Program-made: the position numbers and the translations under genes
In this document: piece after piece, positions 40,285 through 48,335 of the stretch
How positions within the stretch are numbered: position 1 is the first letter of the stretch
Layout: each line of letters starts with the position of its first letter
Assembly: GCA_032059445.1 (NCBI GenBank)
Contig: DAMCAP010000006.1
Location: 1-64,000, forward strand
DNA length: 64,000 nucleotides
Direction of reading: 5' to 3'
Source of the DNA: DAMCAP01 sp032059445
Lineage (GTDB): Bacteria; Bacillota; Clostridia; Oscillospirales; Ruminococcaceae
The notes under the pieces: model-generated
The model's database searches: none
What the model saw: only the letters and a program-made list of their open reading frames with translations
Told to the model about the DNA's origin: nothing

Positions 40285-40466
40285 AATGCGCCGCAGGCAA
40301 CTTCATAAGGGCAATAGCTTGAAACGGTTATCGCAAGCGGGCGTAGCTTGCGTAGCGTAATCCGTCAAGCTTTGCCCGTGGGGTTAAGGGCGTAGCCCTT
40401 AGACGCTTTTTCCCCCATTTTTGGCGTCTACCAAAAATGGGGTGCCTGCACGGCATTAGTGCATGG
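40285..40466. repeat. Structured interspersed repeat, copy 1
   Basis: The element starts AATGCGCCGC and ends GCATGG. It can fold into a long stem: GGGCAA...TTGCCC, AGCTTGA...TCAAGCT, CGG...CCG, with an inner CGCAAGC...GCTTGCG. Two further hairpins follow: TAAGGGC/GCCCTTA, and CCCCATTTTTGG/CCAAAAATGGGG (12 perfect bp). It has no open frame. A diverged copy lies at 44888-45058. It sits between the glnN stop and the glnN terminator, as expected of an insertion. Confidence 0.8.
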
Positions 40467-40488
40467 AAGGATGATACTAATGACACAC

Positions 40489-42564
40489 TTATACCCTGTG
40501 CATCAAATCAGTATAGGTAGGGATAGGCCAGCAATCTTCTGCGATGACTGTCTCCACCTTATCGGTGATCTGGCGAATGGTATCCATATCGGTTTTGATT
40601 TCGTCACGGATATAGCGGCATTCGGTGAGGATATCGTGGGTAGGGATAGCGCTGATATGAGCCGCCAGATTATCAGAGCAGTTTTTAAGCTCGCTGATTG
40701 CCGCCAGCAGACGACGCACATGCTCCTCGAGCTCCTTATTATCAAGACCCACTGAGCGGATATGGGCAAGGTGCTGGGCATTTTCTCCTGCACAACGGAT
40801 GATTGCGGGGAGTATCTGCCTACGCATCATTTCAAGCAGGGTAGAAGCTTCGATCAACACGATCTTGCGGTAGCTTTCCATCATGACTTCGTAGCGGGAG
40901 TGGCATTCGTTTTGGCTGAGCACGCCAAACCTGCCAAAGAGCTCGATGGTCGCCTCCTCTTTAAACACTCCGATGGCATCTACACAGTTGGAGTAGCAAG
41001 GCAGCCCTCTGCGCTTTGCTTCCTCCTGCCACTCCTGAGAGTAGTTGTTGCCGTTAAAGATGATGCGGCCATGCTTGGTATAGGTCTCGGAAATCAACAG
41101 CTTAATATCCCTCTCAAGGTCGCTGCTGCCCTCTAAGCGCTCTGCAAAATACCCGATGCTGTCGGCAAGGATGGTATTGAGGACTGTATTGGTAAAAGCG
41201 ATAGACTGAGAGGAGCCAGGCATACGAAACTCAAATTTGTTGCCTGTGAAGGCAAGAGGGGAGGTACGGTTGCGGTCGCAGTCATCTCGCAGCAGCTCAG
41301 GCATCGAGCTTACGCCAAAGCGCATAGGGCTCTTGCCGCCTGTGGTGCAGCTGCCATCTAAGTAGTTTTGTAGGATGCTTACCAGAGAATCACCTAGGAA
41401 CATCGAGATGATTGCGGGAGGTGCTTCGAAGCCTCCTAAGCGGTAATCGTTGCTGGCAGTGGCAGTGGAGAGGCGCAGCTGGGCAGAGTAAATATCAACT
41501 CCACGTATAAAAGCACAAAGAAATAACAGGAATTGGGGGTTATCCTTCGGGCTTTTGCTGGGGGACAGGAGGTTAACGCCTGTATCGGTGGCCAGAGAGA
41601 AGTTGTTGTGTTTGCCGGAGCCATTGACTCGTGCAAAGGGCTTCTCATGAAGCAGGCAGGCAAGGTTGTGACGCTTTGCGACGGTCTTCATCATCTCCAT
41701 TACCAGCTGGTTGGAGTCACATGCAATGTTGGCGCTCTCATATACGACCGCAAGCTCGTGCTGCGTAGGGGCTACTTCGTTGTGCTTGGTTTTGGCGGCG
41801 ATACCCAGTCTCCAGAGCTCTTCGTCAAGCTCGTGCATAAAGGCTGCTACACGTATCCGTACCCTTGCATAGTAGTGGTCGTCAAGCTCTTGGCTTTTTG
41901 GAGGTGCAGAGCCGATGAGGGTACGCCCACAAAGCTTTAGGTCAAGGCGCTTTTCGTATTTATCACGGTCGATCAGGAAGTACTCCTGCTCGGCACCTAC
42001 CTGTGGGATTACACGCGTGACAGTATGGTCACCTAGGATATTGAGCAGGCGCACAGCCTGTGTGGATACAGCATCCATCGATCGCAGCAGTGGAGTTTTT
42101 TGGTCGAGAGCCTCGCCACTGTGGGCACAAAAAGCGGTGGGTATGTAGAGAGTCTTTTCTCGTACAAATACCGAGGAGGTAGGATCCCATGCAGTATAGC
42201 CTCGTGCTTCAAAGGTATTGCGGATACCACCTGAAGGGAAGGAAGAAGCATCGGGCTCCCCCTGCACAAGAGCTGTGGGGCTAAACTCCAGTATGGCGGT
42301 GCCGTCAGCATCAGGTACTAGGAAGCCCTCGCTCTTGCCGGCGGCGGCATCGGTCATGGGCTGAAACCAGTGCACATAGTGGGTAGCACCCTGCTCCACG
42401 GCCCAGTCACGCATACAGGTAGCGATTGTATCGGCTATAGAGTGGTCTAGTGGGATGCCCAGTCTGCGGGTGCGCCGCAAACTCTCGTATGCCGCCTTAG
42501 GGAGCCGCTGGCGCATAACTGTATCGTTAAACACATACCGACCGAAGTTATCAAGTAGTTCCAT
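40489..42564 (-). CDS. glnN: Glutamine synthetase type III
   Basis: GSIII makes glutamine from glutamate, ammonia and ATP, and forms dodecamers of about 75 kDa subunits. The 691-residue length and the motifs THYVHWFQPMTDAAAGK near residue 80, the VGAEQEYFLID catalytic strand near residue 197, NEVAPTQHELA and NGSGKHNNFSL identify type III rather than the shorter types I and II. The start at 42564 follows GGGAGGT. It and asnA are neighbours, both ammonia-assimilating, and share an upstream motif. Confidence 0.96.
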   Translation of the reverse strand: MELLDNFGRYVFNDTVMRQRLPKAAYESLRRTRRLGIPLDHSIADTIATCMRDWAVEQGATHYVHWFQPMTDAAAGKSEGFLVPDADGTAILEFSPTALVQGEPDASSFPSGGIRNTFEARGYTAWDPTSSVFVREKTLYIPTAFCAHSGEALDQKTPLLRSMDAVSTQAVRLLNILGDHTVTRVIPQVGAEQEYFLIDRDKYEKRLDLKLCGRTLIGSAPPKSQELDDHYYARVRIRVAAFMHELDEELWRLGIAAKTKHNEVAPTQHELAVVYESANIACDSNQLVMEMMKTVAKRHNLACLLHEKPFARVNGSGKHNNFSLATDTGVNLLSPSKSPKDNPQFLLFLCAFIRGVDIYSAQLRLSTATASNDYRLGGFEAPPAIISMFLGDSLVSILQNYLDGSCTTGGKSPMRFGVSSMPELLRDDCDRNRTSPLAFTGNKFEFRMPGSSQSIAFTNTVLNTILADSIGYFAERLEGSSDLERDIKLLISETYTKHGRIIFNGNNYSQEWQEEAKRRGLPCYSNCVDAIGVFKEEATIELFGRFGVLSQNECHSRYEVMMESYRKIVLIEASTLLEMMRRQILPAIIRCAGENAQHLAHIRSVGLDNKELEEHVRRLLAAISELKNCSDNLAAHISAIPTHDILTECRYIRDEIKTDMDTIRQITDKVETVIAEDCWPIPTYTDLMHRV

Positions 42565-42650
42565 TTGTACCTCCCGCTTATATTAAATTGAATGTGAATC
42601 GATCTAGGAGAAATCGTGCATACAAAATTCTGTACCCTAAATGTTCTATG

Positions 42651-42676
42651 TGTAAAAATATACAAGAAAAACTATA
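42651..42676 (-). promoter_or_regulatory. glnN upstream region with motif shared with asnA
   Basis: The plus-strand sequence CAAGAAAAACTATA (42663-42676) is identical at 14 positions to one upstream of asnA (44074-44087). A possible -35 (TTTACA, minus strand 42656-42651) lies six bases downstream of it, with a poor -10. An alternative promoter, TTGAAT-17-TATATT, overlaps the motif. Confidence 0.45.
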
Positions 42677-42730
42677 GAAATTCAACAAAAATGTTTCATT
42701 GGGGTCAAATTTCTGTTATTGTCACAAAGC

Positions 42731-42802
42731 ATCGTATAAAAATCACAAAAATACAAGGTATTTTACCCGAAAACAATAGGTATTCTCGTGATTTTATACG
42801 AT
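42731..42802. repeat. Long inverted repeat between asnA and glnN
   Basis: ATCGTATAAAAATCAC (42731-42746) is complementary to GTGATTTTATACGAT (42788-42802) apart from one extra A. Inner AATAC/GTATT pairs extend the stem, giving a hairpin of about 72 bases. It could be the asnA terminator region, a small mobile repeat or a processing site. It lacks a typical U-run. Confidence 0.65.
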
Positions 42803-42851
42803 TTACGTAGGATTTTGATGCCCTATAGCTTCGGACAAAACACTTTTAATC

Positions 42852-43865
42852 TTAAAGCAATTCTATCCCTAGGGATTTGGCTTCTGCAATCATGTCACAG
42901 GGCCATAGAGAGGCCTGCACCTCGCCGATATGGGCTTTTTCCAGCAGGTACATGCAGATACGGGATTGCCCCAGCCCTCCTCCGATCGTCAGCGGCAGGG
43001 TGCCGTTTAAAACCATGCTATGGAAGGGGAGATTGCGGCGGTCATCGCAGCCCTTACAGGCAAGCTGCTTGTGCATCGCTTCGACATCCACACGGATGCC
43101 CATAGAGGAAATCTCCAGCGCTTGCTCTAGCACGTTGTCGTAGACAAGCAGATCACCATTGAGCTGCCAGTCGTCGTAGTCGGGAGCTCGGCCATCGTGG
43201 GCAGCTCCGTTGCTGAGAGGGCTGCCGATCTGCATAATAAAGACTGCTCCGTGCTTCTGCGTGATTTGATTTTCACGCTCTTTGGGCGTCAAATCTGGAT
43301 AAAGCTCCAACAGTTGCTGGCTACTAATAAAATATATATTCTCAGGCAACTTGATCGTATACTGAGGATACTGACAGACCAAAGCGGATTCGGTATTTTT
43401 AAGAGCACTATAGATTTTACTTACGGTTTCTTGTAAGAAGTCTAGATTTCGATCTTCAGCAGAGATTACCTTTTCCCAGTCCCATTGGTCTACATACAAC
43501 GAGTGGATGGCATCCAGCTCTTCATCGCGACGGATGGCATTCATATCAGTATAGAGGCCGGTGCCTGGGGCAAAGCTATAGCGGTAGAGGGCTAGTCGCT
43601 TCCATTTAGCAAGGGACTGGACGATCTGTACATCAGCATCGCCAAGCTCAGGGGCATCAAAGCTCACGGGGCGCTCTATGCCGTTGAGGTTGTCATTGAG
43701 CCCGCTACCGGCGGTAACCATTAGTGGGGCCGACACTCTGGTCAGCTGCAAATTATTTGCAAGTTCCCTCTCAAAAGTATCTTTCAGCAGCTTGATTGCA
43801 AGCTCTGTATGCATCAGGTCTAGATGTGGTTTGTAATCGACGGGGAAATGCTTGTTGTTTTTCAC
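42852..43865 (-). CDS. asnA: Aspartate--ammonia ligase (asparagine synthetase A)
   Basis: AsnA forms asparagine from aspartate, ammonia and ATP and is related to class II aminoacyl-tRNA synthetases. The 337-residue protein shows RVSAPLMVTAGSGLNDNLNG near residue 40. It also has GTGLYTDMNAIRRDE, HSLYVDQWDWEKVI and the C-terminal GGGLGQSRICMYLL motif 3. I choose GTG 43865 (VKNNKHFPVDY) because AGGAGG lies about nine bases upstream; the longer frame to 43910 has no ribosome binding site. A promoter lies 170 bases upstream. Confidence 0.94.
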   Translation of the reverse strand: MKNNKHFPVDYKPHLDLMHTELAIKLLKDTFERELANNLQLTRVSAPLMVTAGSGLNDNLNGIERPVSFDAPELGDADVQIVQSLAKWKRLALYRYSFAPGTGLYTDMNAIRRDEELDAIHSLYVDQWDWEKVISAEDRNLDFLQETVSKIYSALKNTESALVCQYPQYTIKLPENIYFISSQQLLELYPDLTPKERENQITQKHGAVFIMQIGSPLSNGAAHDGRAPDYDDWQLNGDLLVYDNVLEQALEISSMGIRVDVEAMHKQLACKGCDDRRNLPFHSMVLNGTLPLTIGGGLGQSRICMYLLEKAHIGEVQASLWPCDMIAEAKSLGIELL

Positions 43866-44034
43866 AATAGACAACCTCCTTCTTTTATTGTGTGCAGTAC
43901 CGTGATACATAGGGTCAAATAGACTGATTACTGATCAAAACAAGAACTATCTCTAAAAGTAATCGGCAATCTGCCCTTGTATTGCGGACGATATTTCTGA
44001 TTTTTATGGCTCTAACCATAAAAATATGTAGGCT

Positions 44035-44063
44035 ATTATACCACCTTTGATTAGACAGTGCAA
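44035..44063 (-). promoter_or_regulatory. asnA promoter
   Basis: On the minus strand: TTGCAC (44063-44058), 17-base spacer, TATAAT (44040-44035). A leader of about 160 bases follows, with a perfect ATTTTTATGG/CCATAAAAAT hairpin and no T-box signature. Confidence 0.82.
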
Positions 44064-44073
44064 TTGCAAAATG

Positions 44074-44087
44074 CAAGAAAAACTATA
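44074..44087 (-). promoter_or_regulatory. Motif shared by asnA and glnN upstream regions
   Basis: CAAGAAAAACTATA lies 10 bases upstream of the asnA -35 box, where an activator might bind. It is identical to 42663-42676 upstream of glnN. Confidence 0.45.
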
Positions 44088-44252
44088 TCAAATTTCATTT
44101 AATTTATTAGTTTAATTTGTTAAAATCGACGCAGATGGTTTTGCTTCAAATAACTATAGCTCATGGGTTTGTCGCAGCAAACTCGCTCATTGACAAATAG
44201 TTATAAGCTGTTACAATGAAATTATAGATCATTTTGTTGAAGGTGATAAAGC

Positions 44253-44795
44253 ATGAATAATAAGCCCCGGTGGCTGGGTTTGGGCTATAGTGTGCCTGCA
44301 AGCCCCTCAAAATCCAGAGTATATGTCTGGCGAAAGCTAAAGGATCTGGGCGCACAGTATTTTAAATCCAGTGTGGCTGTTTTGCCCAATACTGCTTCTA
44401 ATCTCAAGAGCTTTATGACCCTTGGCGAAAAAATCAGGGAACTAGGCGGAGAATCCTGGGTAGTTGAGCTAAACTTTGTTACGGCTAAAGACAATGAGGA
44501 GATGGAATCCCGCTTTTATACTGCGATAGCTGCTGAGAAGCAGAGCTTTTTGTCGGAGTGCTCTGCGGTGCTCAAAAAGCTGGATAAGCTTAGCTCTCAG
44601 GAAGAAAAAAAGAATCTGGTAGCCGACCTTAAAAAGATTGCAAAGGCTTATGAGAAAAACCTTTCTAATGATATCAGCGGCGGTATGTCAGAAGAAATCG
44701 AGATGGCTATGCGTCAACTGCGAGAGGGTATGAGCGGTATGCGAGAGGAGCTGTCCTCCATGGTTAAGCTTTGGAATCAGCTTACTTCAAAATAA
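44253..44795 (+). CDS. ChrB N-terminal-like protein
   Basis: The 180-residue protein begins with RWLGLGYSVPASPSKSRVYVWRKLKDLGAQYFKSSVAVLP, broken here for reading only; the pattern Y-S-x-P-x-x-P-S-x-x-R-V-x-V-W-R-x-L-K-x-L-G matches the N-terminal domain of ChrB, a chromate-resistance regulator. The rest is charged and helical (coiled-coil-like, residues 85-180), ending SSMVKLWNQLTSK. No chromate transporter gene is nearby, so chromate sensing is not supported by context. AAGGTGAT precedes ATG 44253; a terminator follows. Confidence 0.7.
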   Translation: MNNKPRWLGLGYSVPASPSKSRVYVWRKLKDLGAQYFKSSVAVLPNTASNLKSFMTLGEKIRELGGESWVVELNFVTAKDNEEMESRFYTAIAAEKQSFLSECSAVLKKLDKLSSQEEKKNLVADLKKIAKAYEKNLSNDISGGMSEEIEMAMRQLREGMSGMREELSSMVKLWNQLTSK

Positions 44796-44806
44796 TTTAG
44801 GTTAGG

Positions 44807-44848
44807 ATCGGTATAGGAAATGATTGTATTTCTTATACCGATTGTTTT
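44807..44848 (+). terminator. Terminator of the ChrB-like gene
   Basis: ATCGGTATAGGAAAT (44807-44821) pairs with ATTTCTTATACCGAT (44828-44842) with one G-U pair, followed by TGTTTTTAT. Confidence 0.92.
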
Positions 44849-44887
44849 TATGCTTGTATATTAAGTAGGTTTGGTGTCAGACATTAG

Positions 44888-45058
44888 AATGCGCCGCTAT
44901 AATGTATAAAGGCGAGCTTTGAGGCGGTTGTCGCAAGTAAGCGTGGCCCTGTGCAGTGCAATCCGCCAAGGCTTTTTGCCCGTGGGGGTTAAAGGTACTG
45001 ACCAAGACGTTTTGCTTCTATTAACGTCTATTATATATGGAATGCCTATACTGCATGG
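44888..45058. repeat. Structured interspersed repeat, copy 2 (diverged)
   Basis: It shares AATGCGCCGC at its start, GTCGCAAG/ATCGCAAG, CAATCCGCC versus TAATCCGTC, TTGCCCGTGGGG, GACG and the closing GCATGG with copy 1. The big stem is kept in altered form (GGCGG/CCGCC replaces CGG/CCG), which suggests compensatory change. The two 3' hairpins of copy 1 are largely lost. Confidence 0.7.
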
Positions 45059-45236
45059 GTGAATCAAGGTTAGGGCTGGTACTTCCTATGCTCATGATAA
45101 AAATACAGATGATATTTTATTGAGTTATTTTAATGAACATAGGTGTGCAAGCGTACTTTAAGCTCTGCGAAAGGGCTATTTCATAATAAATGATAATAGG
45201 GCTGGGGTTCTATCATNNNNNNNNNNGTATATATTG
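45059..45236. other. Intergenic sequence before EamA gene end, with N gap
   Basis: I see no gene. Ten Ns lie at 45217-45226. ATGATA and TATCAT at about 45190 and 45211 suggest a hairpin that may be the EamA terminator, but the gap prevents judgement. Confidence 0.4.
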
Positions 45237-46154
45237 TTACTCCGGTATTTTGGTACGCTCAAGATACTCCACACGCTGATAGTAAAATAGACCTGTTACC
45301 ATGATCACGGCACCTACAAGCATGATGGGCTTTGGTACTTCGCCCAGCAGGAAGAAGGCAGTGATTGCGGTAAAGAATGGAGAAGCAAGGTTTAGCACCG
45401 AGATCGAAACCGGTTTGATATACTTTAGAGACCAGATGCTGATGGAGTGACCAAACATGGTGCATCCCCAGCTTAGACCCAGCAAGGGGAGGATTGCTTC
45501 GCGAGGTATCGCAAAGCTAAAGCCCTGTATCAGTGCATAAGCGCCTGCAAGCATTGAGCAGATAAAGTAAGATACACCCATCATCGGTACGATCTCCATC
45601 TTTTGGCGAGTAACTCTACCACAGATGGTATTGAGAGAGTTGCTGATGCAGCAGATCAAAATGACCCACATTGAAGCGGTGCTCCCCAGCTGATTGATAT
45701 TTTCGATACTGATGACGGTTACACCCACCAAGCAGATGGCGATACCGGCAAGAGATTTGATGGAGGTTTTTTCTTTGAGGAAGATATAAGCAAAGACCAC
45801 CACAAAAATCGGAGCCATATTGGATAATGTGGTCATGGTAAAAGCGGGTGTGCCCATTCTCAGTGCCTCTGCCCATAGCAAGAACCCTCCTGCCTTGGTC
45901 AGTGAATATGCCGAAAGCTGAAGCCAGCCTGTTTTACCTAGATTTTTTAGGTTATCACGATAGAGCTTTTTGCTAAATACCATCGGTAGCATGATGACAG
46001 ATACCAGAAACAATCGGTAAAAGGTTACTACAGGGGAGGCCATACCGGTTTTGATAATCAAAGACAGGGTGGGGGAGATGAAGGAGTTGATTACCATACC
46101 GCCAATGGCAATTAAGTATACTTGTTCGACAGATATGTATTTTTCTTCTGACAT
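45237..46154 (-). CDS. EamA/DMT family transporter
   Basis: The 305-residue protein has about ten hydrophobic segments in two EamA repeats, each of about 140 residues. The second repeat is seen at GLSWGCTMFGHSISIWSLKY, and AYIFLKEKTSIKSLAGIAIC is a typical repeat end. Family members export metabolites or amino acids; the substrate is unknown. The start at 46154 (MSEEKYISVEQ) follows AAGAGATG. It is divergent from the phosphoribosyltransferase gene. Confidence 0.9.
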   Translation of the reverse strand: MSEEKYISVEQVYLIAIGGMVINSFISPTLSLIIKTGMASPVVTFYRLFLVSVIMLPMVFSKKLYRDNLKNLGKTGWLQLSAYSLTKAGGFLLWAEALRMGTPAFTMTTLSNMAPIFVVVFAYIFLKEKTSIKSLAGIAICLVGVTVISIENINQLGSTASMWVILICCISNSLNTICGRVTRQKMEIVPMMGVSYFICSMLAGAYALIQGFSFAIPREAILPLLGLSWGCTMFGHSISIWSLKYIKPVSISVLNLASPFFTAITAFFLLGEVPKPIMLVGAVIMVTGLFYYQRVEYLERTKIPE

Positions 46155-46470
46155 AGCACATCTCTTTTCTACCGTATTTGCTGGTTGTTCATATCCGGAT
46201 GAAGCGAAATATTGTTTTATATGTAAACCAAACAGTTATACATACATCATAATATAAAAGCATACAAAAATATAGTCACCTAAATGACCAATTGTTTCAG
46301 CGACTTTATTAGAAATTTGGATGAAAAGCATGAAAGACCAAGTCTTGTGAAATGGGTACAATATTTCATAAAAATTTTAGTTATTTAGTAAAAACTCTGT
46401 ACACAAAAATCTAGATATGATAGAATACATAAAAAACGGACGATGTAACAATCAATGAAGGAGAAAAACG
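46155..46470. other. Divergent intergenic region
   Basis: AT-rich, with no open frame. It holds a candidate promoter for the downstream plus-strand gene (46398-46426). Upstream of the EamA gene I see only AT-rich -10-like sequences. Confidence 0.5.
46398..46426 (+). promoter_or_regulatory. Candidate promoter for phosphoribosyltransferase gene
   Basis: TGTACA (46398-46403), 17-base spacer, TAGAAT (46421-46426). Confidence 0.5.
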
Positions 46471-47328
46471 ATGTCTGACTTAGTAACATGGCTATTTGAG
46501 ACCAAGGCAGTGCGGGCCTGCCCTGACAATCGACCTTTTTGGTACACTTCGGGTACCATCGGCCCCTACTATATTAATACACATTTTTTGTATGGTAGTG
46601 AGGAGCTGGCAGTAGGCTTACTTGCCAAAATTGACGAGGCGCTAAAAGAGCCTGATACCTGTAGTCAGGTTGTGCTGGCAGAAACCATGGCGAACTACCA
46701 CAGCAACCAGATCTTTGGGGGTACAATCGACCACATATGCAGCTTTATCAAAGAAACCATCGGTGTAGAGCAGTTCGATTGTATCTCAGGTGGTGAGCGT
46801 CGGGATTGGTTTTTTTCCCTGCCTGTAGCAAAGCTGCTGGGTAAGCCTCATCTGACCATATTTAAAGATGGTGCGGTTAGACTCTTAGATGAGAGCGGCT
46901 CTCATCCTGTGGAGAGCTTACAAGGTAAGCGGGTGCTCCACATAGCTGATCTGATTACCGAAGCCTCAAGCTACGAGCGGGCATGGATCCCCGCAGTGAA
47001 GGCACTAGGCGGTGAGATGCACTGGAGCATCGTGGTGGTAGATCGTATGCAGGGGGGCGGTGAGCTGCTAGCTGCCCACGGAGTCAAGAGCTACGCCCTT
47101 GCTTCGGTGGAGACCACCCTCTTTGATACCGCAAAGGCACTGCGCTTGATCAATGACGCCCAGTATAAGATGCTCTGTGACTTTTTGGCAGAGCCTACAG
47201 GCTCGATGCGCAGCTTTTTGACAGAGCATCCCGAGTTTTTATGCGATGCGCTGGCAGGTGACCCCAAAACGGCTGCAAGAGCAAAGCTCTGCTTAGAGAA
47301 AGATTTTTATGGTGTAAAGCTCTCATAG
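46471..47328 (+). CDS. Orotate phosphoribosyltransferase-like protein
   Basis: The 285-residue protein has a PRTase-like layout: an N-terminal RPFWYTSGTIGPYYINTHFL segment, CISGGERRDWFFSLPVAKLL near residue 108, and the PRPP-loop-like GKRVLHIADLITEASSYERA near residue 155, in which the usual acidic pair is changed to AD. It is longer than standard PyrE, with an extra C-terminal helical part. Proteins of this type are often annotated orotate phosphoribosyltransferase in Clostridia. No other pyrimidine genes are nearby, so the substrate is uncertain. AAGGAG precedes ATG 46471. Confidence 0.7.
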   Translation: MSDLVTWLFETKAVRACPDNRPFWYTSGTIGPYYINTHFLYGSEELAVGLLAKIDEALKEPDTCSQVVLAETMANYHSNQIFGGTIDHICSFIKETIGVEQFDCISGGERRDWFFSLPVAKLLGKPHLTIFKDGAVRLLDESGSHPVESLQGKRVLHIADLITEASSYERAWIPAVKALGGEMHWSIVVVDRMQGGGELLAAHGVKSYALASVETTLFDTAKALRLINDAQYKMLCDFLAEPTGSMRSFLTEHPEFLCDALAGDPKTAARAKLCLEKDFYGVKLS

Positions 47329-47359
47329 TACTTTGGTATAAAATGAATGCGAGGTTGTT

Positions 47360-47860
47360 ATGGATGTAATCGTAAGAGCAGCTGCCATGAACGATGCAGA
47401 GCCACTATGGGAAATGATGTCGGCACTTGACTCAGAAACAAACTACATGATGTATGAGCCAGGGGAACGAAGCAGAAACTTGAATATAGTACAATCTAAT
47501 ATACAGCAAGCTGTGGAGGGTGACAATTTGCTTTTGGTCGCAGAGGCAGATGATACTATCGTCGGGTACATAGCTGCTCAAAAAGGCAAGCTGCAAAGAG
47601 TAAAGCATACCGCATATATTGTTGTCGGTATACGAGCTTCGTATCAAAATCAAGGCATCGGCACGCGATTTTTTCAGCAACTGGATAACTGGGCTAAGGA
47701 TAAACGTGTAACTCGACTTGAATTGACGGTCATGTGCCCTAATCTCGCTGCAAAGCATCTGTATGCCAAAAACGGATTTGAAATTGAGGGGATTAAAAAG
47801 CGATCGATGCGTGTTGATGGTGTATATGTAGATGAATATTACATGGCAAAACTGCTATAG
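47360..47860 (+). CDS. GNAT family N-acetyltransferase
   Basis: The 166-residue protein has the acetyl-CoA binding pattern VVGIRASYQNQGIGTRFFQQ near residue 92. Later motif-B-like sequence (LTVMCPNLAAKHLYAKNGFEIEG) is typical of the RimI/PhnO-like group. It starts 31 bases after the phosphoribosyltransferase gene, so the two may share a transcript. The acceptor substrate is unknown. Confidence 0.93.
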   Translation: MDVIVRAAAMNDAEPLWEMMSALDSETNYMMYEPGERSRNLNIVQSNIQQAVEGDNLLLVAEADDTIVGYIAAQKGKLQRVKHTAYIVVGIRASYQNQGIGTRFFQQLDNWAKDKRVTRLELTVMCPNLAAKHLYAKNGFEIEGIKKRSMRVDGVYVDEYYMAKLL

Positions 47861-48263
47861 CCAGTATGCGATAGTGATAAAGAATCTGTTATAGCATTAT
47901 CAGCACAGGTAACACAATTACTTGCTATATTTAAGAAATCCTTTTATAATAGCAAACCCAGTTGGACGAGGGCTCTCGCAATAAAAGGGCACTACAGCGA
48001 AACAGGCAGGAGGGTAATTTCCCTCCTGCCTATCTCTTTTTGAACATGTTTTTAGAGTATAATCAGTAGATAAGGCGGTGAGGATTTTAACTTCTTGCAA
48101 GATAAACAAATACTTCTAAGAGTTTTTTAGCTTGCGAAGATGTCCGGCTTATTGAGCCGGTGGATTTAATCAGCAACGACTTTTATTTGTTACAGTTGGA
48201 GCATAGTGCGAAGTAACCTTATATAGGGATAGTGACCATAAACTTCTAGTTTGCTTCTAAATA
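47861..48263. other. Intergenic region before the TetR operon
   Basis: It holds a strong terminator (48005-48041), an AACATGTT site at 48043-48050 like those at the TetR operator, and a CCGGCT/AGCCGG hairpin near 48150. I see no gene. Confidence 0.5.
48005..48041 (+). terminator. Rho-independent terminator
   Basis: GGCAGGAGGG (48005-48014) pairs perfectly with CCCTCCTGCC (48021-48030), followed by TATCTCTTTTT. It lies about 145 bases after the GNAT gene. Confidence 0.88.
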
Positions 48264-48267
48264 ATGC

Positions 48268-48296
48268 TTGACAGAGATGCTTTTTTATCCTATAAT
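48268..48296 (+). promoter_or_regulatory. Promoter of the TetR operon
   Basis: TTGACA (48268-48273), exactly 17 bases, TATAAT (48291-48296). Confidence 0.92.
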
Positions 48297-48321
48297 TTAA
48301 ACATGTTTAATACATGTTTAA
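48297..48321. promoter_or_regulatory. Candidate TetR operator
   Basis: TTAAACATGTTTAA (48297-48310) is a perfect palindrome directly after the -10 box. A second overlapping near-palindrome, TTAATACATGTTTAA, covers 48307-48321. Binding here would block transcription start, so autorepression is likely. Confidence 0.7.
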
Positions 48322-48335
48322 TGGAGGGTCCTAAT

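Noticed and set aside
43866..44034. T-box leader upstream of asnA
   Set aside because: asnA is often T-box controlled, but the leader lacks the conserved T-box sequence and a terminator/antiterminator pair. Only one simple hairpin is present.
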